Source of the DNA: Nematopogon swammerdamellus
Lineage: Eukaryota; Arthropoda; Insecta; Lepidoptera; Adelidae
Assembly (NCBI GenBank): GCA_946902875.1
Contig: OX336348.1
Location: 10,999,741 to 11,063,740, forward strand
Length of the DNA stretch: 64,000 nucleotides
Reading direction: 5' to 3'
The notes beneath the pieces are model-generated. The model saw nothing but the letters and a program-made list of their open reading frames with translations, did not search any database and had not been told where the DNA came from. This document shows, in pieces, positions 20,531 to 31,267 of the stretch. Positions within the stretch are counted from its first letter, which is position 1. Every line of letters begins with the position of its first letter. Position numbers and translations under genes: made by a program.

Positions 20531-22590
20531 TGATTGCCACCCACCGGTACAACCAGGCTTACAGGCCACACGACCACCTCATCAGCTATCTCGAGAATAA
20601 TGAAAACACGACGTGACTTCGCACAGTGCAGAAACAGCACCACCACTAAGTTGGACTATATTCATAATCCACTTCAAGTATTCGAAAAGCATCGATCTTA
20701 CAATAGCTATTGCTCAAGTAACTCAAATAACAATAAAGCGACCACATCGTCATGGCCACTTCATTACTTTCACAAAGTAGCACTTGACATTAACCTCTGG
20801 TACCTATCATCGTGTTTCATCATTGGATACGTGTAGATTATCATCCATTTGGTCTTCTTCTTCTTCAAAAAAAAAAAAAACGAAGGCAATCGGTGACGAC
20901 GACATATCCATGGATATGATAGGGTTAACTCTCCCTCGGACGCTTAACGTTATCACCTCCAATATCAACAGATCATTGACAGAGGGAATATTTCCTGTGC
21001 ATTGGAAGTCAGCCTTGATCAAACCCATCCCCAAGAAAAGCTCTGTAACCGAGCTTAAGGATCTGCGGCCAATCAGCATCTTACCAGCTATCTCCAAACT
21101 AGTTGAGAAATCTGTGCAGAAGCAGCTGGACGCGTTTTTGCATGCAAATGGGGTGATACCTCTAGGTATCACCCCACTCTAGTGCAGTCTGGCTTTAGGG
21201 AGTCGCACAGCACAAGCACTGCCCTCTCAGATATAATCGACGATATTATTACTGCTACAGATAACAAAATGGGTACTGTGCTTGTGCTGCTAGACTTCTC
21301 GAGAGCATTTGACTGCTTAAATATCCCGCTTTTGCTTGCTAAGATGTCATATTACGGTATAGATGGCTTGACACATGACTGGTTTGGGAATTTTCTTTCG
21401 GGTAGGCAGCAGGCGGTGGTATGCCAAAATATCAAGGGTGACAGGAAACGTTCAGAAACGAAAAATATTACTAGAGGTGTACCACAGGGGTCTATCCTCA
21501 GTCCCCTATTGTTCACCCTTTTCACTGCCGACCTATGTAGGACCCTGTCGCACTGCAGGCTTCATCTCTATTCAGATGACACTCAAGTATATGTCTCGTT
21601 CAACCCCAATGATACTCCAGAAGCCATTGCTCGTTTAAACCAAGACTTACAAATTATTTTCGACTGGGCCACCCGAAACACCCTTGTCCTTAACCCTACA
21701 AAATCACTCCATCTCATTCTCGGAACTAAGAACCAGGTTAACATTATCTGTTCGTTTAACCCAAATGTGCTTGTAGATGATACGCCCGTTAGTAACGTCC
21801 CATCAGCTAGGAATCTCGGCCTAATAGTTGACAGCGAGCTTCGCTTCCAAGAGCACATAAATACCAAAATTAAGTTGGTTTTTTTTTAAATTAAAAGTTC
21901 TTTATAGAATTAGAGACTGCCTCACAGAAAAGGTCAGGATCCTACTAACCGAGGCGTTAGTATTATAGCCATTTAACTACTGCGACACGGTATACGGGCC
22001 TAGGCTTCTATCGAAAACAGAGCGAGCGATACAGCGTGTGCAGAGGTTCTGTTTTCAGATCCCCAGGCGCGCTCACGTCACTCTTTACATAAACGAGAAA
22101 GGTCTGCGCTTAAGATGAAGACAAGGCGGGAGCTACAGTTGGCGTGCCAGGTATTTAAGGTTATTAAAACCAAAAAACCTAAATACCTTTTCGACAAAAT
22201 TACCTGGTCCCATAACATCCACAAACATGACACCCGAGCATGTGGCCACTTGCTGGTGGTTCCCCGCCATGTCTCTGCTGGTTTCGAGGGCTGCTTTAAA
22301 TACTGCGCAACTAAGTGTTGGAATAATTTGCCGCCGCCATTACGTGAAAAAAATTTAATCAACACTTTCGAACCGGCTTACAAGGCTTGGTTGCTGCAGG
22401 TGCAGCGCTCCAGCAGCTAGCAGCGACATCGGACAACGGGTAACCCAGCTCATGGAGACGTACACATTTTTTTACAACATTTACAGACTTACGCACATAC
22501 ACATATATACACACAAAAAAAATATATATATATATTGTATATAGAGGGTGTCCAAGGTTCGTCAATGAATATCGAAATGAGCTATTGTAT
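20531..22590 (+). mobile_element. LINE D1, CR1/Jockey-like non-LTR retrotransposon, 5' truncated
   Basis: It contains the RT domain and C-terminal region of a LINE, followed by a 3' end with AT-type simple repeats at about 22520-22545. It shares its protein with D2 (43547-45475). No endonuclease domain is present, so the copy is 5' truncated. The 5' boundary is uncertain: recognisable RT sequence starts at about 20880, but the ORF upstream (from 20534) may be its degraded linker. It abuts the tail of an F-family element on the other strand at about 22591. Confidence 0.8.
20784..22420 (+). pseudogene. LINE D1 reverse transcriptase, broken
   Basis: RT motifs in order: HWKSALIKPIPKK, LRPISILPAISK, QSGFRESHSTSTAL, LLDFSRAFDCLN, GVPQGSILSPLLF and YSDD (HLYSDDTQVY). 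Three defects are visible. A 26-bp hairpin-forming segment at 21150-21175 adds a stop before the QSGFRESHS block. A T run at about 21879-21890 shifts the frame. An in-frame stop lies near 21967. The C-terminal domain resumes at 22115-22420 (RACGHLLVVPRH, CATKCWNNLPPPL). Confidence 0.85.
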
Positions 22591-23020
22591 ATCAATCAAT
22601 CAATCAATATCTCAATATATACTAATAATAAATCTGTAAGGCACGGTCATGTTGTAAGTTGCTTTGTTTTTTGAAATATTGGGTTTGTAGACTCTGTGTA
22701 TGATACTAAAACTAAATTTAGCGGGGCGCGGGCGGGGCGAATATGTATGTATGAATTTCCTCCATAAAATTAATTTAAGCCGATCATCTAAATTCGATTA
22801 AAATTAGTACACGCACATTTAGCTATACGAGACACAGGATAGGCTAAATAAAATTCAGTTCCGGTTACGCTAATAGGTGGAATATTTTACTTTGTTAGGT
22901 ATCTAAAGTATTTGATTTATTTTAACTGAAGTTTCTTATTTTAATATCGATAGCTTTTTCCCGCGGATTCGCTCGCCTGAAATTTGTATTTCAAAAGAAG
23001 AAAGTAAGTAACTTAGTGAA
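22591..23020 (-). repeat. F/FB-family element on the minus strand, 5' truncated
   Basis: Read on the minus strand, it runs from an inverted head (CTTTCTTCTTTTGAAATACA, then GCGAGCGAATCCGCGGG) through the shared tail (GCGTAACCGGAACTGAATTT) to TGAT repeats at 22591-22607. The minisatellite arms and first head are missing. This shows that a foldback form, not the short form, was copied and truncated here. Confidence 0.75.
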
Positions 23021-24186
23021 ACGCCCCCCCCCCCTACAAGTCAGGTAGTCCAACTTAAGCGGAATCCCTTGTCTGAACCAGAATAGGTGGTTGCCTTCGA
23101 TTTAAAATTAAACCTACCTAACACGTCATCTCTACGGAACCTATCTAACCTGCCCTGTCCTACTTTTAATAATGAAGGTTACAGTTTTCGTTAAAAATAA
23201 ATACCGAAAGAATTACATGATTTAAATGTTGATTTAGTTATAACCAGGCTACAGAAAAAAGGAAAGAGGAAAATTGTGAAAATGTCTATGGAGGAAAAGC
23301 TGAAAGAAAGAAGGCTAAGTTAGTTTCCGCAGGTTTGAATCCCGAAAAAGGAAATTAAGATTGAAGGGTTAATAATTCGTAGAGTTTATGTGAGGCATAG
23401 ATTAGTGATGAAGCTAGATGGGTAAAATAATCGAGATAAGATAGTATTAGGTTCGATTTCATTGTAGAGAAAGGCTGAAAATAAGGGGAGATAATTCGAA
23501 GCATTACGAAGAGAAGCTGTAAAGTAAAAGGTTATTTCGAATTCTCGATGGAAAGGAAATCTGTAAGAAAATTGGCTATCCGACCTCTCTCGCTGAGGTC
23601 GGCCGCGAACGGTCGCGCGTCGGACAACATTAAGAAAACCCAATCACTCGTAAAGAAAATTAGGTGTGAAACTTCCTTACGCTCGTTCGTTCTTCTTTGA
23701 AGTTCTAAGGTGGTGGAGGTGGTAGAGGTGGAAGCAACCGACTCAATGGGAGCCGTTCGACATTTAGAAGAATCCGACGCGTAGTGCACTTACCTTGAAA
23801 AGCTTTAGCTTTTTTATATGTAAATACCCCTATGTATGTCTCTAACTATCCAGCGACGTCTAGACCTATCTCCTACTCTCCTCGTCGTTCTACCTGACTC
23901 TACTCAACGCAATTGAATGACCTAGGGCGGCTATACGGTAAAGATATATGTATATACTTGTGTTGATGAGGTTATTAATAGATTGCGGGACTTATACTCG
24001 TCGAATGGTGTGTAAGATTGTGTGTATTAAATTTAGATTCGGACAAGCAGATATCGAAATAATAGGCAGTTTATAAAATTTTCTTCATCCAATTTTTGGA
24101 GTTTCCGGCATCTTAGTGGCAATAGTCCGACTTGTTCCCGCCCAGGGTCCTCCCAGGAAAAAGAACAAGGTGTACAATAAGATGTT
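23021..24186. other. Spacer with no recognisable gene
   Basis: An 11-base C run lies at 23024-23034 beside the truncated F element. Otherwise there are only short chance ORFs. The sequence from about 24065 to 24212 is probably the 3' UTR of LINE G, whose exact 3' end I cannot place. Confidence 0.3.
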
Positions 24187-27100
24187 ATACATAAGTATTT
24201 TGGAGCTCTGGTCTATTGATCTTCTGTTTGATTTAATTCTTCCAAATATCCACTCATAAATTTCGACATAATTTTTGTGCTATGTATAGCCGCCTGCTTC
24301 TGTAAAATTTCCATCTTTATATCGGCCATCAAAATATCCATATATTTTTGTGCAGTTTTTGAAATAATTCCGGTGGTACCAATAACAATAGGAATAATTT
24401 TGCACGTTGTGCTCCACAGTCTTTCCACTTCAATTTTGAGGGCATAGTATTTTGATAATTTTTCTGCTTCCTTTTTCATAATGTTGTAATCTGAGGGCAC
24501 GGTTACATCAATGAGATAGGTTTTATTTTTCAATGTATCTATATATATCAAATCTGGTCTATTGTTCGGTATTGCAAGGTCGGTAGTTACTGGTAGTTCC
24601 CAGATAATTTTGCTAGACTCGTTTTCAATTACATGTGGTTCATTTAAGGGACATTGCCACCAAAATTTGGTTGTTTGAAATTGATGTTTCTTTCTCAGGC
24701 ACCAATACACATATTTTACGAGATTGTTGTGCCTTTTAACATACAGAGGTTGTACCAAAATTTTACAACCTGATATAATGTGCATTACGGTTTCGTCACG
24801 TTCACTGCACAAGCGACATTTACCGTCCACCTCTCGTTTGAGTACATCTCTTTCAAACTGTTTTGTGATAATTGCCTGGTCTTGTATTGCAAATATCTGG
24901 GATTCCAATTTGGGGGTCGTTGGATTTTTTTTAAGCCATGTAAATGATTTCTGATAGTCAGTATTAGTATGTGCCAGGATTTGGTTAAATATCTGACCGT
25001 GAATGGGCTTCATCTTCCACTTTTCTTTATTGATGAGTATTTGGTATTTAAGTATTGTATTTTCATCGTCAGTAGGATCTGAAAGATTCAAGTCAGCTCT
25101 AAATGTTTCACCTTCTTTTTGTATGCTATGAATGGTCTTTCTATTGTCATGTGACTTTATGGTCTCCATAATGCAGTCACATCCTATTTTTATGTACATT
25201 TCAAATTTAATAGTAATACGTTTATACAAATCTTCCATATTGAGTAGTCCCCTTCCTCCCTCGTGAACTGGTAGATATAATCGTTGCACGTCAGACTTTT
25301 GTTGGTGTGCTTGGTAAATATTGAAAAGCTTTCTTGTTTTAACATCAATTTTCTTCAGCTCACTGACGTTATAATTGATAACATTAAATGTGTATAATAA
25401 AACTGGAGCAGCATAGCTGTTAATTGCTTTAATAATATTTCTAGCGTTAAGTTTAGATTTTAGAATTCTTCTTGTCCTTTTAAAATATAAATTTGTTTTG
25501 TCTTCTTTGACTTGATTGTGGTCAATTTCTCCATTTTCACAAATTCCCAAATATTTGTATTTCTTTCCATCTTCCAAGGGTAAGAATTTATTTCCGTCTA
25601 ACAGTATGTGTTCCTCTCCAGCGATGTTTGTTCTCTTTCCGCATTTCAATTCTAATACGTTGCATTTATCTAGCCCAAACTCCATTCCAATATTTCTTGT
25701 AAATATTTCAACTGTATCAATCAGTGTCGCCATCTCGTATTTGTTTTTTACATACAATTTAATATCATCCATATACATTAAGTGATTAAATGTTTGCCCA
25801 TTCTTTAGTTTGTATCCGGTCCTATTGTATTTGTTCAGCATTGAAGATAAGGGATTTAGGCAGAGGCAAAATATAAATGGAGAAAGGGAGTCCCCTTGGT
25901 AGATGCCTCTGTTGATTTTTATTGGTTTTGTGTTAATTGTGCATTTCGCACTCGACGCTGTCATAAGGACTTGCCATTTTCTCATGATTATGAGATTGAT
26001 TATATTTTCTGGGCATTTATAAATTTTCAGGATATGTAAGATCCACTCATGTGGAACTGAATCATACGCTTTTTTGTAGTCTATCCAGGTCATATTTAAA
26101 TTTTTCTTATTTTGTTGAGCATCTTCTAGAGTTGTTTTATTGAGTATCAGATGATCTTTGCATCCTCGAGACCGTTTTCTGCAGCCTCGTTGATGTGGCG
26201 CCATTATATCATTTTTCTGACAGTGTTTATATAATTCTTCATATAGAATTGAAGTTAATAATTTATACATGGTTGGTAAGCATGCAATAGGTCGCCAATT
26301 TTTCGCGTATTTGCTATCTGTGTTTTTCGGTATCAATGTAACTAAACCAGTTACAAACCATGATTCAATTTCTTCGTCATTGCTAAGAATTTTGTTGAAG
26401 CTGTTTAAAATGTAAGGATGTGCTGTAGTAAAATACTTAAGATAGTAATTATGCAATTTGTCTATTCCAGGAGATTTCCAGTTCTTTATTTGTTTTACAC
26501 TGTCCATAAATTGTAATTCATTAATTTTTTCAAAGTGCGACTGCGCCTGAATATTTATTTCATCTTCAATATTTTGCAGCCAATTCTTTTCTCTATTAAC
26601 TGGCACTGGCTTACTAAAAATATTACTCCAAAATGTCTCAATTTCGTCTTGAGCTGGCATCTCAGTAGGCATTACGTCTTTATCAAACATTTTTCTATAG
26701 AAATGATGTTCATTTTCTTTAAATAATCTATTTTCATTCTTTGCTGAGTTTTCTTCTTCATATCGTTTTATTCTCCCAGCGTACATTTTAATTTTTTGTT
26801 TTATATTTTCCATACAGTTTTCTAGAGTAATAATAGATGTAATATTGAATTTCTCAAAGAGCCTATTCTTAATTGATGTAAGTCTTCGACTTGTGACACC
26901 TCTGCTAATTTCAAGCAACTGTCCTAATTCTTTTCTCATCAATTCAATTTTGATCTGTATTCTCTGTTTCCACAGAGGTACACCTTTGTCATGCTTGTTA
27001 CATTTTGTATAGATTTTTTTATTATTTTCTTCAATAAGTGTGATTGCCGCCGTATAAAGTATCTCATTTATTTGAAATATATGCATATTCTCTTTTAATA

Positions 27101-28430
27101 ATGTTGGTAGGTATTTATTAATAGTATCAAAATTTGCAATGTACTTTTTGTTTATTTTTGCTTTTGGTAAGTTCAATCTTTCTTCCATTTTTATTTTTTT
27201 AATAGCTGATAAATTTTCCATAAAGTGGACTATTAATGAGTCAGTTTCTGCCTCATTGGGTTCATTTGTTCTGAAATTTATTTCTGGTACTTCCCCAGTT
27301 AATTGTTCAATACTTTGTGGTATCAGTCCCTGCATTCCATTTTCTTGATTATAATTTGTGTATACATCCTGTGTGTCGGTATTATTCTGAACATTTTCCG
27401 GACTCGGGTCGTTCCTATCTTGGTTGATGTTTAAATCATTATTAGATGTGTTTTGAGAATACATTTGGTTTGGCCTGGTGTTGGAAAGAGCTTCCATAAT
27501 ATTTGTTGTAGTGATTTTTAATAATTTTAACTCTTCTATTATATTAGATGGTAACATTTGATAAATTATTATTTTTCTTGCTTGGTTAGAAAGCATTGGG
27601 CCATTAAATTTGTTCAGTTTTAGGTTATTTTCATTTCTCATTCGAAATAATTGTTCCATTCTTTTTAGATATCCTCGCCCTCCATCTCTTGCTCTAAAGT
27701 AGCAGAACAACAGTTCACACATTTCCTCGTTTGACCACTGTCTTCGACCATCTTCGGTATTCTGAATTAAATTTACATTTTCTAAATTTTCTTCTCTATT
27801 TGTATTTTCATTTTGTAGATCGAGTTTAGCTGCACTTTCTATTTCTGATATAAGATCTTTCGATAACATCTCGTATGATATTACTCTTCGTGCTTGTGTC
27901 GAAAGGGTTGTACCATTGAATGTTGCGCTTTTAAGATTATTCGGGTTTCTATGTTTGAATAAATTGTTTAATCTTGCTAAATATCCAATACCTCCTGCTC
28001 TTGCTTTGAAATAGCAGTACATGAGCTCCATTAAGTCATCTTTTGACCACTGCCTTCTTCGATCTTGTAGTGAGTTATTTCCTATGGTAGTGGTCATGTT
28101 AGTACCTGATGTGCCGGCAGCATTGTTAGAGGACAAGCCTTCCCGCTGCAAAGCAACACCGTTTGCCTCCGAAGTGAGTGGTGAGTTCATCTTGTATTTA
28201 TTTATTGTTGTCAACTTGATATGACAGCCATTTTATTTTCGAAATGTCACTTCCCCGTATACAATTTTTCAAACCTCTGTAAATATTGAAATTGTAGAAG
28301 AAATGTCCCGCAAATACTTCTGTGTTTATATAATTAAGTAAATTCACTATTAAAACTCATTATTCTGTATATAGGTTTGCTAAATAATATAAAAATCTAT
28401 TTCTGTAATATTTACACCACTTCACTTTGT
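24187..28430 (-). mobile_element. LINE G, R4/Dong-like retrotransposon, apparently full length
   Basis: One long ORF on the minus strand is flanked by about 215 bp of 5' leader (28215-28430) and a short 3' UTR. A single ORF with a C-terminal restriction-like endonuclease, and no APE endonuclease, is the layout of the R2/R4 group. Its 5' end directly abuts the 3' end of LINE H1 at about 28437. The 3' end is not clearly delimited. Confidence 0.85.
24213..28214 (-). CDS. LINE G polyprotein: Myb-like repeats, reverse transcriptase, restriction-like endonuclease
   Basis: It is an uninterrupted 1333-residue protein. Residues about 52-126 and 156-230 are two copies of one Myb-like domain (RRQWSKDDLMELMYCYFKAR and RRQWSNEEMCELLFCYFRAR), offset by exactly 104 residues; by analogy with R2-group elements these likely bind target DNA. 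Reverse transcriptase motifs are WRPIACLP (from 640), IDYKKAYDSV (711-720), IYQGDSLSP (771-779) and YMDD (814-817). A zinc motif C1133-x2-C1136-x8-H1145-x4-C1150 precedes the restriction-like endonuclease, seen as RPD (1219-1221), D1236 in DVTVP and the EKLSKYY block (about 1251-1257). The absence of stops or frameshifts makes this the best candidate for a functional enzyme in the window. Confidence 0.9.
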   Translation of the reverse strand: MTTINKYKMNSPLTSEANGVALQREGLSSNNAAGTSGTNMTTTIGNNSLQDRRRQWSKDDLMELMYCYFKARAGGIGYLARLNNLFKHRNPNNLKSATFNGTTLSTQARRVISYEMLSKDLISEIESAAKLDLQNENTNREENLENVNLIQNTEDGRRQWSNEEMCELLFCYFRARDGGRGYLKRMEQLFRMRNENNLKLNKFNGPMLSNQARKIIIYQMLPSNIIEELKLLKITTTNIMEALSNTRPNQMYSQNTSNNDLNINQDRNDPSPENVQNNTDTQDVYTNYNQENGMQGLIPQSIEQLTGEVPEINFRTNEPNEAETDSLIVHFMENLSAIKKIKMEERLNLPKAKINKKYIANFDTINKYLPTLLKENMHIFQINEILYTAAITLIEENNKKIYTKCNKHDKGVPLWKQRIQIKIELMRKELGQLLEISRGVTSRRLTSIKNRLFEKFNITSIITLENCMENIKQKIKMYAGRIKRYEEENSAKNENRLFKENEHHFYRKMFDKDVMPTEMPAQDEIETFWSNIFSKPVPVNREKNWLQNIEDEINIQAQSHFEKINELQFMDSVKQIKNWKSPGIDKLHNYYLKYFTTAHPYILNSFNKILSNDEEIESWFVTGLVTLIPKNTDSKYAKNWRPIACLPTMYKLLTSILYEELYKHCQKNDIMAPHQRGCRKRSRGCKDHLILNKTTLEDAQQNKKNLNMTWIDYKKAYDSVPHEWILHILKIYKCPENIINLIIMRKWQVLMTASSAKCTINTKPIKINRGIYQGDSLSPFIFCLCLNPLSSMLNKYNRTGYKLKNGQTFNHLMYMDDIKLYVKNKYEMATLIDTVEIFTRNIGMEFGLDKCNVLELKCGKRTNIAGEEHILLDGNKFLPLEDGKKYKYLGICENGEIDHNQVKEDKTNLYFKRTRRILKSKLNARNIIKAINSYAAPVLLYTFNVINYNVSELKKIDVKTRKLFNIYQAHQQKSDVQRLYLPVHEGGRGLLNMEDLYKRITIKFEMYIKIGCDCIMETIKSHDNRKTIHSIQKEGETFRADLNLSDPTDDENTILKYQILINKEKWKMKPIHGQIFNQILAHTNTDYQKSFTWLKKNPTTPKLESQIFAIQDQAIITKQFERDVLKREVDGKCRLCSERDETVMHIISGCKILVQPLYVKRHNNLVKYVYWCLRKKHQFQTTKFWWQCPLNEPHVIENESSKIIWELPVTTDLAIPNNRPDLIYIDTLKNKTYLIDVTVPSDYNIMKKEAEKLSKYYALKIEVERLWSTTCKIIPIVIGTTGIISKTAQKYMDILMADIKMEILQKQAAIHSTKIMSKFMSGYLEELNQTEDQ

Positions 28431-28444
28431 TGACAGATGTTGTT

Positions 28445-31267
28445 ATATAATTTTATTCTTCTGGATATCTTCGGAGTCGTCGGCGATTGCACTCGCCGGT
28501 CTGCCACCCGTCCTCGCTCGAGTGCCTCCCAAGATAGAGGACGGGCCCACCGATCAGTCATGAGTTACATAATATTATTGTCTTCACTGTCACGAGGCAG
28601 ATTTCCACTCAGAAATTTGGTCATTATTTTTGTGGTTTCAATTGCAGCCTGTTGTTGGAGTATTTCTAATTTTATACCAGCGTCTAAATTTTTTATGTGT
28701 TTCTCTGTTGATTTATTTATAATTCCTGTAGTGCCTATAACTATTGGGACGATTTCGACTCTTGTATTCCACAATCTTTGGACCTCAATTTTTAGTGCGT
28801 AGTATTTAGTAAGTTTTTCATTTTCCTTCCTAGTGAGGTTATAGTCGGATGGCACTGTGACATCGATAAGGTAAGTTCTGTTTTTATTTTTGTCTACATA
28901 TATGAGGTCTGGTCGGTTGTTAGGTAACGCATAATCAGTGGTGACAGCAATTTCCCATATTAGTTTAAATTCTTCATTTTCCACCACATGTGGTTCATTT
29001 AACGGGCATTTCCACCAAAATTTTGTTGTTTCGGACTTGTGTTTCTTGAGTAAATTCCAATAAACGTATTTGACTAGTTGGTTATGTCTCTTTAGATATA
29101 GTGGCTGTACTAATATTTTACATCCTGAGATGATATGCCTGACTGTTTCATCCTTTTCGTCACATAATCGGCATCGTCCATCTGTATCAAGTTTTAAAAT
29201 ATCACGTTCAAACTGTTTTGTTCTGACCGATTGTTCTTGTATTACAAAAATTTTAGATTCCATTTGGGGAGTAGTAGGTTGTTTTTTTTGCCAAGAGAAA
29301 GATTTTTCAGTATCCGTATTTGGGTGCATTAGTACCTCTCTCACAATTTGACCATGTAGTGGCTTTTCTTTCCAATTTTCTTTGGATTGTTCAGTCTGTT
29401 TTTTGTGGATTAAGATTTCATCTTCCGTGGGTTGTTCGATATTAAGTTTTTGTCTAAATTTTTTACCTTGTGATATTATGCTATATAGGCATTTTTCCTT
29501 ATCATGATCAACAATTACTTTTAGGACATTGTCATTTTTGTCATCTAGATATTTTTCCATTTTAATAGTTAATTTTATATATAGATTTTCTATGTTTAGT
29601 AGGCCTCTTCCTCCTTCATTGACTGGTAGATATAGTCTTTCTGTGTTAGATTTTTGTTGGTGCATGTTATATATGTTTAGGAGTTTCCTTGTTTTTCTGT
29701 CAATTTTTTTAAAGTCATCCATAGTATAATTTATTACATTGAAAGTATATATAAGAACCGGTGTTGCGTATGTATTTATGGCCTTTATAATATTTCTTGA
29801 GTTTAATGTAGATTGAATGATTTTTCTTACTCTTCTTATGTATTCATTTTTCTTTTCTTCTATTATTTGTTTGTGGTTGATTTCCCCATTTTCATCAATG
29901 CCAAGATATTTGTATTTTTTGTTATTTAAGGCTTCGAATTTGTTTCCATCAAGCAGTATATGGTCTTCACCTTCAGCGTTTATTCTTTTACTACCTTTTA
30001 TTTCTAGTACTTTACATTTTTCTAAGCCAAATTCCATTCCAATTTGTTTGGAGTATATTTCTACGGTATCTATTAGATTTGATAGCTGATATTTATTTGC
30101 AGCGTATAGTTTTATATCATCCATGTAAAGGAGGTGATTAATTATTTGGCCACTTCTTAAAATATATCCAGTTTTTTCATATTCACTCAGTAATTTTGAT
30201 AATGGATTAAGACATAGACAAAATAGTAAAGGGGACAGAGAATCTCCTTGAAATATTCCTCGTTTTATAATTATTGGCTTTGTTGTAATTCTTGAGTCAG
30301 TGCTTATTGTATTCATAATCACTTGCCATGTTTTCATAACTTTTGATATACAATTTGTAATTACGTTAGGGCATTTATATATTTTGAGGATGAGAATAAT
30401 CCATTCATGTGGTACCGAATCATATGCTTTTTTGTAATCTATCCACGCCATGTTTAGGTTTTTCTTGTATGTGTTTGTATCTTCTAAGATAGATTTATTG
30501 ACAATTAAATGGTCTTTGCAACCTCTCGCGCCCCATTTACAACCTCTTTGGTAAGGAGTCATTATATCATTGGCATTACAATGTTTGTATATTTCTACAT
30601 ATAGGATATATGTAAATAATTTGTAAGTGGTTGGTAAGCATGCGATCGGCCTCCAATTTTTTGGATCATTTGTATTCGGATTTTTTGGGATTAAAGTGAC
30701 CACACCTGTTGTAAGCCACGGTTCTATCTGTTCTTCGTCATTAAGAATTTTGTTAAAGTAATGCAGTATGTATGGATGTGCACTGGTAAAATATTTGAGG
30801 TAATAGTTTTGTAATTTGTCTATTCCGGGGGTCTTCCAGTTTTTTAGATTTCTTATTGCATCTTTGAATTCTATATCATTTATTGCATTAAAATTGTTAT
30901 TCTGGATTATTGGTATTTTATCTGCAATTGTTTGTATCATAATATTCGACTTATCAATGTCAACAGGCTGACTGTAAATGTTTGACCAAAATTCTTCTAT
31001 TTCGTTCTTTGTTGGAATTTCTTTTGGAGTTATATTTTTTTCAAACATTTTCCTGTAGAATTTTCGTTCATTTTGTTTGAATAGCATGTTTTCTTTTTTT
31101 TTCTTATTTTAATTTTCATAGCGTTTGATTCTTCCCGCATACATTTTGATTTTTTGTTTTAGTAGTTCAATTATATTGTTTAACATTATATCAGTTGTTA
31201 TATTATACTTTTTATATAGGTTGTCCTTGATATTTCTCATTCTCCTGCTAGTAACACCACGTGAAAT
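28445..31267 (-). mobile_element. LINE H1, R4/Dong-like retrotransposon, 5' truncated
   Basis: Its 3' end is at about 28445, beside ATATA. The 5' truncation lies at 31267, inside the block reading ATTTCACGTGGTGTT. Beyond that point, with no spacer, the plus-strand copy H2 begins. It is almost identical to H2 along its whole length, forming one arm of a palindrome. Confidence 0.9.
28565..31267 (-). pseudogene. LINE H1 protein with one nonsense codon, N-terminus missing
   Basis: Relative to H2 the 840 codons after the stop differ at only about three residues (Asn/Asp in PLNEPH, Leu/Phe in EILQQQ, Arg/Pro near the C-terminus). A GAA to TAA change at 31109-31111 cuts the frame just upstream of MLFKQNERK. 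RT (IDYKKAYDSV, IFQGDSLSP, YMDD), the zinc motif (CRLCDEKDETVRHIISGC) and the endonuclease (RPDLIYVD, DVTVP) are all present. Loss of the N-terminal Myb-like part and the stop make it inactive as a complete element. Confidence 0.9.

Noticed and set aside
28445..31267. Twin priming as the origin of the H1-H2 palindrome
   Set aside because: Twin priming leaves one 3' end and non-overlapping halves of one copy. Here both arms contain the same region and both 3' ends.
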